Shown here: piece by piece, positions 15,030 to 22,986 of the stretch
How positions within the stretch are numbered: position 1 is the first letter of the stretch
How the letters are laid out: every line of letters begins with the position of its first letter
Assembly (NCBI RefSeq): GCF_950101795.1
Contig: NZ_CATNLZ010000012.1
Coordinates: 248,001-312,000, forward strand
Source of the DNA: Nocardioides sp. T2.26MG-1
Lineage (GTDB): Bacteria > Actinomycetota > Actinomycetes > Propionibacteriales > Nocardioidaceae
Direction of reading: 5' to 3'
DNA length: 64,000 bases
Program-made: the position numbers and the translations under genes
The notes under the pieces: model-generated
What the model was told of the DNA's origin: nothing
Databases searched by the model: none
What the model saw: the letters and a program-made list of their open reading frames with translations, nothing else

Positions 15030-17751
15030 GGAGCACCTCCGCCGTACGCCGACGGGCGGCGCGCCGGGCGCCGACCAGCCAGGCGACCAGGACGATCGCG
15101 ACGAGCACGGCGGCCAGCGTGACCGCGTCGCGGACCCCGGGCCGGGGTCGCGCCAGCGGCGCGATGCTCGTGGTCGCGTCGATCATCGTGGGGGCGGCCA
15201 CCAGCACCGCGACGCTCAGCCCGGCCGCGACCAGCGCCACCCCGACGGCGCGCCCGATCTCCCAGGCCCGCGACCGGGCCAGCTCGCCGTTCGAGAACCC
15301 GACGCGCCGCAGCAGCACGTCGGAGACCGCGTCGCGGTCGGCCAGCCGCAGCGCGAGCACCAGGGCTGCGGCGAAGCCGAGGACGAGCACGACGCCGCCG
15401 AGCGCCGCGACGTACGCCGCCGCCCACGTCGAGGCGACGAGCCCGTTCGCGACACGCCGGCCGTCGGCGGTGACCAGCTCGCCGTCCCCGGCGACGTGCG
15501 CGGCCCGCAGGGTGTCCCGCAGCTCCGCGGAGGACCCGTCGGACCACACCCAGGAGGTGAAGGCACCGGCCTCGCCACTCGTCGCGCCCTTGCGGCGGGG
15601 GTCGATGGTCTGGGGGACGAGCGGGAAGATCCGCCGGGAGCTGATCACCACGGTGTAGTCGTTCGGCTGGCTCTCCGACCCCGGGAAGGCGTCGACCACG
15701 CCGACCACCTGGATCGGCACCTGCACGCCCTCGGAGTTGAAGTCGAGCGCCGCCTGGTCGCCGGGCTCGAGCTCGGTCTCCCCCGCGATGATCACCGGCA
15801 CGCCCTCGGCCTCCTCGGCGAGCCGCGGCACCAGGGCGCGCCCGGCGTCGAGCTCCCCCGACGCGCCCCAGTCGGCGACGTCGGCGAACGTCTCGGGGTC
15901 GATCGCCAGCAGCGGCTGGTCGCCGAACCTCGGCGGGACCACGACGCCATGACGCCACACGACCGAGGTGCCGGGCGCCGGCGCGGTGACGGCCACCCGC
16001 CGGCCCTGCCCCCGGAAGTCCTCGGCGACCTCCATCGAGGAGCTGGCCCCGGCGAGCGCCGCGGTCTTGTCGGCCACGCCGTCGTCGATGCCGCGCTGCA
16101 CCGCGAGGGTGTAGGCGAACATCCCGAGCGCGACGGCGACGACGGCCGCGAGCGCGCTCACCTCGCGCAGCACGGTGCCGCTGCGCCGGGCCGCCAGCCA
16201 GCGCGCGCTGCCCGCCCGCGAGCGCAACCGCCACCGGCCGGCCAGGAGGGCGGCGGCCCGGGTCACCAGGATCGCGACCGTGGTCGCGACCAGCAGGGGC
16301 AGCACGATCGCGAGCGGGGTGCGACTCCGTTCCTGGGGCTCGAGCGTGAGGACGGCGATGCCGAGGACGACGGTCGCGACCAGCACGGCCGAGCCCCACG
16401 GGACCGTGATCCGGCGTCCACCCAGCCGGGACAGTCGGGCCTGGCGGTCGGCGGCGAGGCCGGTGGCGCCCGCGACCGCCGCGACGAGCACCAGCCCGAC
16501 CGCCGACGCGGCCGCGGCGCCCACCAGGTCGGCCCCGCCGACGTCGACGCCGACGCCGCTCGGCGGTCCCGCCGTCAGCACCCCGGCGACACCGAGGCCG
16601 AGCCCGGCGGGCACCGCGACCAGGCACACCGGGACCACCTCCAGGGCGCCCAGCAGCGCCAGCTCCCAGGGCCGCAGGCCCAGCCCCGAGGAGAGCAGCT
16701 GCTCGCGGCGGCGACTCAGGCCGAGGAGCACCCAGGCCGCGGCCAGGAGCAGCGCGGCGAGCAGCTGCCCGCCCACGGCGTACGGGCGCACCTGCACCCG
16801 CGCGGTGTCGGCGGTGGTCTCCGCGCCGGCCACGATGCCCGGGAGCCCGGTCGCGATGTCGAGCCGGGCCGGATCCGGCTCGCCGCTCCGCAGCGCGGAG
16901 CCCAGGTCGGTCGCCAGGTCGACCGACTCCCGGCCGACCGCCTCCACCCCGCGAGCGGCGGCCGTCGCCTGCGCCGGGGTCAGGTCGTGGTCGAGGACCA
17001 GGTCGGCGGTGAAGACGACGGTCTCGAAGATCCTCATCGACATCTTCTGCAGGGTCGGCAGGCTGACGATCGCGAGCGGTGCGCCGACGCCGGGGCTGTC
17101 GGGCTGGAACGGCACCAGCCACCGGTCGGAGGCGGGCAGGTCGGCGAGCACGGTCGGCAGCACCGACCCCGGGGGCGTGGGGTAGGTGCCGAGCAGCGTG
17201 GTGCGGGCCAGCGTCGGCCGGCCGTCGAAGAACGTGTCGATCATCGCGAGCGAGACCCGGTCGCCCGGCTCGACGCCGAGCTCGGCGGCCGTGGTCTCAC
17301 TCAGCCAGACGCCCTCGGCGTCGGGGTCGCCGCCGAGCCGTTCGATCGCGCCCTCGTGGAAGAACATCGAGGCCGGGCTGCGCCGGTCGCCGGCGACGGC
17401 GTACGCGCGCCGCATCCGGCTCTGGCCGAATCCGCTCGCGCCGAGATCGGGCTCGCCGTACGCCGGCAGCGCGTCGAGCCGGTCGAGCACCGTCTGCAGG
17501 TCCCGAGGCGGCAGGAATGCGTCCCACACCACCCGGAGATCGGCGGAGCCCGGGCCGAACGGGCTGCCGGCGGCCGCGCGCAGGCCGGTGTCGAGGGCGC
17601 TGGTGCGGGCGGTGGCAACGAACAGCGGCGGAGCCGCCACCGAGGCGACCAGCAGCGTCGTCGCCACCACCACCAGCAGCAGCCAGCCCGGGGTCCGCGC
17701 CAGCCGGGTCGGTGCTGCCCACCACAGCGGATGGGCGGCGGGCCGGTTCAC
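15016..17751 (-). CDS. FtsX/MacB-type ABC transporter permease
   Basis: This 911-residue membrane protein begins with a membrane helix (PGWLLLVVVATTLLVASVAAP) and a large extracytoplasmic domain (about 55-310). A block of membrane helices (about 320-480), a second extracytoplasmic domain and a C-terminal helix pair follow (AALGGVVLVLGFAAALVLAL and DAVTLAAVLVAIVLVAWLVGA). This duplicated FtsX layout is typical of MacB-like exporters and of permeases for lipids, peptides or mechanotransmission. Two starts are possible, GTG at 17784 and GTG at 17751. I prefer 17751 because a CebR-like palindrome sits immediately upstream and would otherwise be inside the gene. It is translationally coupled to two ATPases. 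Substrate unknown. Confidence 0.82.
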   Translation of the reverse strand: MNRPAAHPLWWAAPTRLARTPGWLLLVVVATTLLVASVAAPPLFVATARTSALDTGLRAAAGSPFGPGSADLRVVWDAFLPPRDLQTVLDRLDALPAYGEPDLGASGFGQSRMRRAYAVAGDRRSPASMFFHEGAIERLGGDPDAEGVWLSETTAAELGVEPGDRVSLAMIDTFFDGRPTLARTTLLGTYPTPPGSVLPTVLADLPASDRWLVPFQPDSPGVGAPLAIVSLPTLQKMSMRIFETVVFTADLVLDHDLTPAQATAAARGVEAVGRESVDLATDLGSALRSGEPDPARLDIATGLPGIVAGAETTADTARVQVRPYAVGGQLLAALLLAAAWVLLGLSRRREQLLSSGLGLRPWELALLGALEVVPVCLVAVPAGLGLGVAGVLTAGPPSGVGVDVGGADLVGAAAASAVGLVLVAAVAGATGLAADRQARLSRLGGRRITVPWGSAVLVATVVLGIAVLTLEPQERSRTPLAIVLPLLVATTVAILVTRAAALLAGRWRLRSRAGSARWLAARRSGTVLREVSALAAVVAVALGMFAYTLAVQRGIDDGVADKTAALAGASSSMEVAEDFRGQGRRVAVTAPAPGTSVVWRHGVVVPPRFGDQPLLAIDPETFADVADWGASGELDAGRALVPRLAEEAEGVPVIIAGETELEPGDQAALDFNSEGVQVPIQVVGVVDAFPGSESQPNDYTVVISSRRIFPLVPQTIDPRRKGATSGEAGAFTSWVWSDGSSAELRDTLRAAHVAGDGELVTADGRRVANGLVASTWAAAYVAALGGVVLVLGFAAALVLALRLADRDAVSDVLLRRVGFSNGELARSRAWEIGRAVGVALVAAGLSVAVLVAAPTMIDATTSIAPLARPRPGVRDAVTLAAVLVAIVLVAWLVGARRAARRRTAEVLRAGG

Positions 17752-17769
17752 CCGGCCAGAGTAGGGGCA

Positions 17770-17783
17770 TGGGAGCGCTTCCA
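17770..17783. promoter_or_regulatory. CebR/LacI-family-like operator upstream of the ABC permease
   Basis: TGGGAGCGCTTCCA differs at one base from the perfect 14-bp CebR box TGGGAGCGCTCCCA known from Streptomyces. It lies 18 bp before the chosen GTG of the permease. No LacI-family gene is present in the window, so the regulator would be encoded elsewhere. Confidence 0.45.
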
Positions 17784-17803
17784 CCTCCGCATTTCGCCCT
17801 CGA

Positions 17804-17844
17804 CCACGTTGACCCGCCCGAAAGTTTCGGGCGGGTCAACGTGG
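17804..17844. terminator. 20-bp perfect hairpin, repeated element copy 1
   Basis: Arms 17804-17823 and 17825-17844 are perfect complements built on GTTGACCCGCCCGAAA around a single central G. The stop codon of the HAD gene (17836-17838) lies inside the right arm. The same palindromic core recurs twice at 44150-44235, again right after a minus-strand stop codon. It is therefore probably a recurrent terminator/REP-type element. Confidence 0.7.
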
Positions 17845-18621
17845 TTCGACGAGCTCCAACAGGTCGGCGACGGAGTCGACCACCCGGGTCGGGCGGTAGG
17901 GGAAGGTCGCGACCTGCTCGGGGCGGGTGGAGCCGGTGGTCACCAGGATCGTGCGCAGCCCGGCCTCGAGGCCGCTGATGATGTCGGTGTCCATCCGGTC
18001 GCCCACCATCACGGTGGTCTCGGAGTGGGCCTCGAGCCGGTTGAGCGCGCTGCGCATCATCAGCGGGTTGGGCTTGCCGATGAAGTACGGCTGCCGTCCG
18101 GTCGCGGTGCTGATCAGCGCGGCGACCGAGCCGGTCGCGGGCAGCATGCCCTGCTGGCTGGGGCCGCTGACGTCGGGGTTGGTGGCGATGAAGCGGGCGC
18201 CGCCGTCGACCAGCCGGATCGCCCGGGTGATCGCCTCGAAGGAGTAGGTGCGGGTCTCCCCCAGCACCACGTAGTCGGGGTCGCGGTCGGTCATCACGTA
18301 GCCGATGTCGTGCAGCGCCGTGGTCAGGCCGGCCTCGCCGACGACGTACGCCGTGCCGTGCGGGCGCTGGTCGTCGAGGAACTGCGCGGTCGCCAGCGCC
18401 GAGGTCCAGATCGCGTCCTCGGGCACGTCGATGCCGCTGCCGAGCAGCCGCGCGCGCAGGTCGCGCGGGGTGAAGATCGAGTTGTTCGTCAGCACCAGGA
18501 ACCGCCGCCCGGAGGCCTGCAGCGCCGAGATGAACTCCTGGGCGCCCGGGATCGGCACCTCCTCGTGGACGAGCACTCCGTCCATGTCGGTCAGCCAGGT
18601 CTCGATCGGGCGGGTGCTCAT
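17836..18621 (-). CDS. HAD-superfamily hydrolase, NagD-like
   Basis: This 261-residue phosphatase of the HAD IIA (NagD) type has motif I DMDGVLVHE with the Asp nucleophile near residue 12. Motif II is in FLVLTNNS, then the C2 cap, motif III lysine in GKPNPLMM, and motif IV in VMVGDRMDTDI. Substrates in the family are nucleotide and sugar monophosphates; the specific one cannot be read. The ATG at 18621 gives MSTRPIETWLTDMDG; an ATG nine bases upstream is an alternative. It follows the two-component genes on the same strand, and its stop is embedded in a terminator hairpin. Confidence 0.87.
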   Translation of the reverse strand: MSTRPIETWLTDMDGVLVHEEVPIPGAQEFISALQASGRRFLVLTNNSIFTPRDLRARLLGSGIDVPEDAIWTSALATAQFLDDQRPHGTAYVVGEAGLTTALHDIGYVMTDRDPDYVVLGETRTYSFEAITRAIRLVDGGARFIATNPDVSGPSQQGMLPATGSVAALISTATGRQPYFIGKPNPLMMRSALNRLEAHSETTVMVGDRMDTDIISGLEAGLRTILVTTGSTRPEQVATFPYRPTRVVDSVADLLELVEPR

Positions 18622-18656
18622 GGGCGCCATTGTCCCCGACCGGGGCGTCGCGACGT

Positions 18657-19868
18657 TCACCGCCGGGGCAGCAGCACCTCGATGCCGTCGGCGGGGTGGC
18701 CACCGGTCACCCGCCCGCCCAGGGCGCCGACCACCGAGGTCACCTGCGCGATCCGGTCCACCGGCTCGGTGCCGGCCGGCTCCTTGCCGCGGCCCTCGCA
18801 CTCGACGTGGATGCGCAGGTGACCGCCCTCCTCGCCGTGGAACACGATGCGGACCGCGCCGGCCCCGCGGCGTACGACGTCGGCGAGCAGCAGGTCGGTG
18901 ACGTGCTCGACCGGGCCGGGCGTGTAGGTGAGCGACAGGTCGCCCTCGGCGGCGGCGGTGAGCGACCGGTTGCGGACCCCGAGCCGGTCGGCCCAGCGCT
19001 GCGCGAGCTGGGTCGCCAGGTCGACCAGCGGCAGCTCCGAGCCGGCGACCAGGCTGCCACGCCGGGTCATGTCGACGAGCTCGGCGGCGACCGCCCCGAC
19101 CTCCTCGACCGCGGCGAGGCTGCGCGCCGCCGAGGCCTGGACGTCGGCCGGCACGTCGTCGCGCAGCGTGAGGTCCTCCAGCTCGAGACGCAGGCCGGTC
19201 AGCGGGGTGCGCAGCACGTGCGACGCGTGCTCGGCGAAGTCGCGCTCACGGTGCACCCGGTCCTCGAGCTGGTTGGCGCTGGCACGCAGCGCGGTCGAGA
19301 TGGCCCGCGCCTCCGGGATGCGGGTGCGGGGCAGCTCGAGGTCGAAGCGCCCGCGGCCGAGCGCCGCGGCGGCCACGGCCAGCCGCTGGAAGGGCGAGGA
19401 GAGTGCCGAGGCGATCAGGAAGCCCGCGATGCCGGCGACCACCGCGATCAGGACGAACAGGGCGGCGATCGAGCCGGTGTCACGGCCGACGATGTCGCGG
19501 ATGACCTGCGGGGACTGGCTGAGGGTGACCTGGGCGTCGTCGAGCGCGATCGTCGTGGACAGGTCCTCGTCGGGGTCGTCGTGGCCGGCGTAGTCGGCGC
19601 CGCGGACCACCAGTGGCTTCTCCCCGTCCGGGTCGTACTCCAGACGGCTGTCCGGGCTGACCAGGCCGGAGAGGAACTCGGTGTCGATCGCGCCGCCCGC
19701 CGCCGACCGGTCGTCGACGATCGCCCCGATCAGCTCGAGCTCCTGGCGCAGGTGGGCGGCCTCCTGCTCCTGGATCAGGTCGCGGAGCACGTAGGAGCGG
19801 ATCACCCCCGCGCCGAGGAGCAGCACGATGGTGAGGACGACGAACGCGATGGTCAGGCGTTCACGCAT
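18657..19868 (-). CDS. sensor histidine kinase with degenerate ATP-binding domain
   Basis: This 403-residue membrane sensor has transmembrane segments at about 7-24 and 133-155 enclosing a ~105-residue extracytoplasmic domain. A HAMP linker (SSPFQRLAVAAAALGRGRFD) and a HisKA domain follow, with phosphoacceptor His217 in ASHVLRTPLTG. The C-terminal ATPase region is weak. The N-box position reads LLLADVVRRG with no conserved Asn, and no DxGxG or GxG lid is evident, so autokinase activity is doubtful and phosphatase activity is possible. The start overlaps the regulator's stop by eight bases. It forms a two-component pair with the upstream OmpR-type regulator and lies next to the signal peptidase/TasA-like genes. 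Confidence 0.85.
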   Translation of the reverse strand: MRERLTIAFVVLTIVLLLGAGVIRSYVLRDLIQEQEAAHLRQELELIGAIVDDRSAAGGAIDTEFLSGLVSPDSRLEYDPDGEKPLVVRGADYAGHDDPDEDLSTTIALDDAQVTLSQSPQVIRDIVGRDTGSIAALFVLIAVVAGIAGFLIASALSSPFQRLAVAAAALGRGRFDLELPRTRIPEARAISTALRASANQLEDRVHRERDFAEHASHVLRTPLTGLRLELEDLTLRDDVPADVQASAARSLAAVEEVGAVAAELVDMTRRGSLVAGSELPLVDLATQLAQRWADRLGVRNRSLTAAAEGDLSLTYTPGPVEHVTDLLLADVVRRGAGAVRIVFHGEEGGHLRIHVECEGRGKEPAGTEPVDRIAQVTSVVGALGGRVTGGHPADGIEVLLPRR

Positions 19869-20553
19869 CGGTGGTGCCGCCCTCGAGGCGGAACCCCACG
19901 CCTCGAACGGCCACCACTCGGTCGGTCACGCCCACGCTCTCGAGCTTCTGGCGCAGCCGTCCGATGGTGACGTCCAGCGTCTTCGTCGAGCCGTACCAGT
20001 TCTCGTCCCACACGTCGGCCATCAGCCGGCCGCGGGAGACCACCTTGTCCCGGTTGGCGGCGAGGATGTTCAGCACCTCGAACTCCTTGCCCGTCAGCGG
20101 GACCTCCTCCTCGCCGGCGTACACCCGCCGGGCGTCCACGTCGATGCGCAGCCCGTCGGACTTGGCATCCTCGGCCGCGGCCGAGCTGGAGGAGGTACGG
20201 CGCAGCAGGGCACGCACGCGCGCCTGCAGCTCAGCCAGCCCGAACGGCTTGGCCAGATAGTCGTCGGCCCCGTAGTCGAGGCCCACCACCCGGTCCAGCT
20301 CGCCCGCGCGGGCGGTGACGATCATGATCGCCCCCTCGAACCCCGCCTCACGGGCACGGCGGCACACCTCGAGGCCGTCGATGTCCGGGAGGCCGAGATC
20401 GAGGATCACGACCTCCGGGGAGGTCGCCAGGGTGTCGAGGGCCTTCTGGCCGCTGTCCACCCACGAGACGTCGTAACCCTCGCGCTCCAGCGTCCGGACG
20501 AGGGGGAACGCGATGTCCTCCTCGTCCTCCACCACTAGAACTCGGTGCGCCAT
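19861..20553 (-). CDS. OmpR/PhoB-family response regulator
   Basis: This 230-residue regulator has a receiver domain with the acidic cluster VEDEED (9-13), phosphoacceptor Asp52 in VVILDLGLPD, a Thr in IVTAR and Lys102 in YLAKPF. A C-terminal winged helix follows (EEVPLTGKEFEVLNILAAN ... TLDVTIGRLRQKLE ... VRGVGFRLE). The ATG at 20553 gives the canonical MAHRVLVVEDE start. It is coupled to the histidine kinase downstream. Targets are unknown; the adjacent secretion genes are natural candidates. Confidence 0.93.
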   Translation of the reverse strand: MAHRVLVVEDEEDIAFPLVRTLEREGYDVSWVDSGQKALDTLATSPEVVILDLGLPDIDGLEVCRRAREAGFEGAIMIVTARAGELDRVVGLDYGADDYLAKPFGLAELQARVRALLRRTSSSSAAAEDAKSDGLRIDVDARRVYAGEEEVPLTGKEFEVLNILAANRDKVVSRGRLMADVWDENWYGSTKTLDVTIGRLRQKLESVGVTDRVVAVRGVGFRLEGGTTDA

Positions 20554-20597
20554 GGGAGCGAGCATAGGGCCCGAGGCACCCGCCCCGAGGACGGTAC

Positions 20598-21209
20598 TCA
20601 ACGTTCGTCCCCCTTCGTCTGGCCCGCAGTCGACGCGCACGAGGCGGCCTCCGGCCCGTCGGGCTGCTCCCGCGGCGCCGCCGCGGCCTCCCGTCGGCGC
20701 CGGATCTCGGCGCCGACGAGCAGCACGAGAACCGCGACGGCGCCGGCCAGCAGCACCCGGGTGACCGGGTGGAAGATCGCGAGGTAGAGGTAGCCGACCC
20801 ACGGCAGCGTGTAGACGACCCGCGGCAGCGTCGCGCCGGGTGGGTCGAGCATCCACGGATCACGGGCCGGTTCGGCGTCGCCGCGGGTGACGATGCCCTG
20901 CGGTCCGATCCGGACGATCCGGTGTGTGACCAGCCCCTCGACGCCCGATGAGGCCGGCGGACGGTAGGTGATGACGTCGCCGCGGCGCAGGTCGCTCACG
21001 GGAACGTCGCGCTCGAAGACCACCGAGCCCCGCGAGATGCCGCCCTCGGCACCGGAGTCCATGGAGTCACCGGACATGACGTAGCGATCCAGGCCCAGCC
21101 CGATGGGCAGCAGCACCAGGATCGAGACCGGTCCGAGGATGACCACGAGCAAGACAAGGCGCCCCCACGGCGTCGACGCCGGGCGGTGCGGGGAGGTCGT
21201 GATCTCCAT
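20598..21209 (-). CDS. SipW-like (ER-type) signal peptidase I
   Basis: This 203-residue membrane peptidase has an N-terminal membrane helix (about 17-40), the catalytic Ser49 in VMSGDSM, and a His96 in GLVTHRIV where bacterial P-type enzymes have lysine. This marks the S26B/SipW class. Box D/E residues (RGD-AEP) and a C-terminal membrane helix (VLLAGAVAVLVLLV) follow. SipW processes the precursors of TasA-like fibre proteins. The TasA/CalY-like gene just upstream on the same strand is its likely substrate, and the two-component pair follows 45 bp downstream. Three G-loop hairpins precede the gene. Confidence 0.88.
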   Translation of the reverse strand: MEITTSPHRPASTPWGRLVLLVVILGPVSILVLLPIGLGLDRYVMSGDSMDSGAEGGISRGSVVFERDVPVSDLRRGDVITYRPPASSGVEGLVTHRIVRIGPQGIVTRGDAEPARDPWMLDPPGATLPRVVYTLPWVGYLYLAIFHPVTRVLLAGAVAVLVLLVGAEIRRRREAAAAPREQPDGPEAASCASTAGQTKGDER

Positions 21210-21251
21210 GGCCGAGTGCTTTCCGAGAGCGGGTCGGGAAAGGCCGTCCGC

Positions 21252-21387
21252 CCGGCGCTCCCCCCAACAGCGCCGGACAGACGCACTTCCGTGACGGGCG
21301 ATCGGTCGGCGCTCCCCCCAGGCGCGCCGGACGAGTCGTCCAGATGAGGGTCGGACGCCGACACCGCGCTCCCCCCAGGCGCGCGGT
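21252..21387 (-). repeat. three phased hairpins with G6/C6 loops
   Basis: Three units centred near 21263, 21316 and 21373 share the core gcgctcccccca. Each forms a short GC stem (for example ccggcgct/agcgccgg and caccgcgc/gcgcggtg) around a loop with six C's, which read as six G's in the minus-strand mRNA. The C6 tracts are 54 and 57 bases apart, both multiples of three. In the tasA-like frame after its stop, each reads as a Gly-Gly-Ser-Ala motif. They lie between the tasA-like and sipW-like genes in the presumed transcript. Confidence 0.7.
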
Positions 21388-21433
21388 GCCGGATGTCGTC
21401 CCCGACGGGTCGATCAGTGCCGGTATGGCCTCC

Positions 21434-21955
21434 TCAGCCGAAGGATCCTGACGAGCCAGGTGCGGAGTTCACCCACGTGTACGACGCCGACGCCGGCTCG
21501 CCCTGGTTGGCGAACGGGGCGTCGTCGGGCAGCGACACCGTGAACGTGAACGTGCTGGACCCGGCGGGCTCGACCGTGCCGACGTCCTGCGCGAGGTCGC
21601 TCATGGCGGCGAAGTCGCCGTCGTACAGCGTGCGGCCGTCCTGGTCGATGACCAGGTGCAGCCTCCCGTCCGCGAACGGCGCGGGGTCTCCGCTCTCCTG
21701 GAAGGAGAGCCTCGACGGCGTCCCACCCGCGTTGCGGATGGTCACGCTGCGGGACACGGACTCACCGGGCTCGATCTCACTGATGGTCAGCGTCGCGCCC
21801 TGGTGGTCGTCGGCCAGCAGCCGGATCCCGGAGGCTCCTGCGCTGGCGCTCGTCCACGGGACCCCCATCAACATGGCCAGCAAGCCGGCGCCGACGACAC
21901 TGCCGACAGGGAGCATGAGCTTCCTGGCCGTGGTGGCGACTGTCGTCGTGGTCAT
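21434..21955 (-). CDS. TasA/CalY-like exported protein with SipW-type signal peptide
   Basis: This 173-residue exported protein has the long hydrophobic leader MTTTTVATTARKLMLPVGSV... with an A-S-A-cleavage region near residue 38. The mature part is beta-rich with alternating Ser/Thr strands (TLTISEIEPGESVSRSVTIRNAG, SSTFTFTVSLPDDAP). This is the pattern of TasA/CamS-type fibre or matrix subunits processed by SipW peptidases. The gene lies directly upstream of a SipW-like peptidase on the same strand. Its function as an extracellular fibre is inferred from family and context. The frame stays open beyond the stop through the hairpin region, which is noted separately. Confidence 0.78.
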   Translation of the reverse strand: MTTTTVATTARKLMLPVGSVVGAGLLAMLMGVPWTSASAGASGIRLLADDHQGATLTISEIEPGESVSRSVTIRNAGGTPSRLSFQESGDPAPFADGRLHLVIDQDGRTLYDGDFAAMSDLAQDVGTVEPAGSSTFTFTVSLPDDAPFANQGEPASASYTWVNSAPGSSGSFG

Positions 21956-22074
21956 GTCATCCCCTGGTGCTCCAGTGCTTCACCCTCAAGGTAGGCAGGC
22001 GCGCTCCACGCCCGGTGCACGTGATCCCCACGGAAGATCCACCGTTCGGTAACAGAAGCCGCCCCGGCGCAGGA

Positions 22075-22986
22075 TCAGGACGGCTCGGCGAAGAGGTCGC
22101 CGTGCTCTGCGACCCGCTCGAGGACCTCCTCGAAGCGCAGCTGCCGCAGCTCCATCGGGTCGTCCGCGCCGGCCTCGACCTCGGCCCACGAGACGGGGGT
22201 CGCGACCGTCGGCAGCTCGCGCCCGCGCAGGGAGTACGGCGAGATCGTGGTCTTCGACCCGGAGTTCTGGGACCAGTCGAGGAAGACCTTGCCCGAGCGC
22301 CGCGCCTTGGTCATGGTCGCGGTGACCAGCGTGGGGTGCTCCCGCTGGAGGTCCTCGGCGACCTCCTTGGCCAGCGCGGTGGACTCGTCGGGGGGCAGCG
22401 GGTCCGGCAGGTCGGCGTACAGGTGCAGGCCCTTGCTGCCGCTGGTGACCGGCTTGGCGGCCACCCCCCGATCGGCGAGGTGCTCGCGCACCATCAGCGC
22501 CACCTGGCAGCACTCGTGGAGGCCGGCCGGCTCGCCGGGGTCGAGGTCGATGACGAGGCGGTCCGCGCCGCGGAGGTGCCCGTCCCGGTCGACGGTCCAC
22601 TGGTGGACGTGCAGCTCGAGCGCGGCGAGGTTGACCAGCCAGGTGAGCGTCGCCAGGTCGTCGACGATCGGGAAGACCAGCGTGTCACTGCTCGACTGCG
22701 CCCGCGACCCGGTCGTCGGCACCGTCGCCGTCCGCACCCACGACGGCGTCCGCGCGGGCACGTTCTTCTCGAAGAAGCTGCCCTCCTGCACCCCGTGCGG
22801 CCACCGGATCCGGGTCACGCACCGGTCCTTGAGGTGCGGCAGCAGCACCGGCGCGACCTGGGCGTAGTAGTTGAGCACCTCACCCTTGGTGGTGCCGGTG
22901 CGCGGGTAGAGCACCTTGTGCAGGTTGCTGATCGTCAGGGTGCGGCCGTCGACCTCGACCCGGACGACGTCCTTGTCCGCGGCCAT
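22075..22986 (-). CDS. ligD: LigD polymerase/primase domain protein
   Basis: This 303-residue stand-alone archaeo-eukaryotic primase-type polymerase of bacterial NHEJ fills gaps with ribo- or deoxynucleotides at Ku-bound breaks. The catalytic acidic pair is in RLVIDLDPGEPAG, with the GSKGLHLY motif and downstream FLDWSQN. The N-terminal VEVDGRTLTISNLHKVLYP is the family signature. In mycobacteria this domain is fused to the ligase; here polymerase and ligase are separate genes with an L,D-transpeptidase between them, all coupled by one- to four-base overlaps. Confidence 0.92.
   Translation of the reverse strand: MAADKDVVRVEVDGRTLTISNLHKVLYPRTGTTKGEVLNYYAQVAPVLLPHLKDRCVTRIRWPHGVQEGSFFEKNVPARTPSWVRTATVPTTGSRAQSSSDTLVFPIVDDLATLTWLVNLAALELHVHQWTVDRDGHLRGADRLVIDLDPGEPAGLHECCQVALMVREHLADRGVAAKPVTSGSKGLHLYADLPDPLPPDESTALAKEVAEDLQREHPTLVTATMTKARRSGKVFLDWSQNSGSKTTISPYSLRGRELPTVATPVSWAEVEAGADDPMELRQLRFEEVLERVAEHGDLFAEPS

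Noticed and set aside
13429..18822. A 1797-codon open frame on the plus strand
   Set aside because: It is antisense to the ABC exporter and HAD genes, whose frames carry clear family motifs. Its Arg/Gly/Asp-rich product has no domain; long antisense frames are common in GC-rich DNA.
20996..21364. A separate gene overlapping the sipW-like 5' end
   Set aside because: It is out of frame with the signal peptidase and becomes Arg-rich there. Only its upstream hairpin/repeat part is noteworthy and is reported as a finding.
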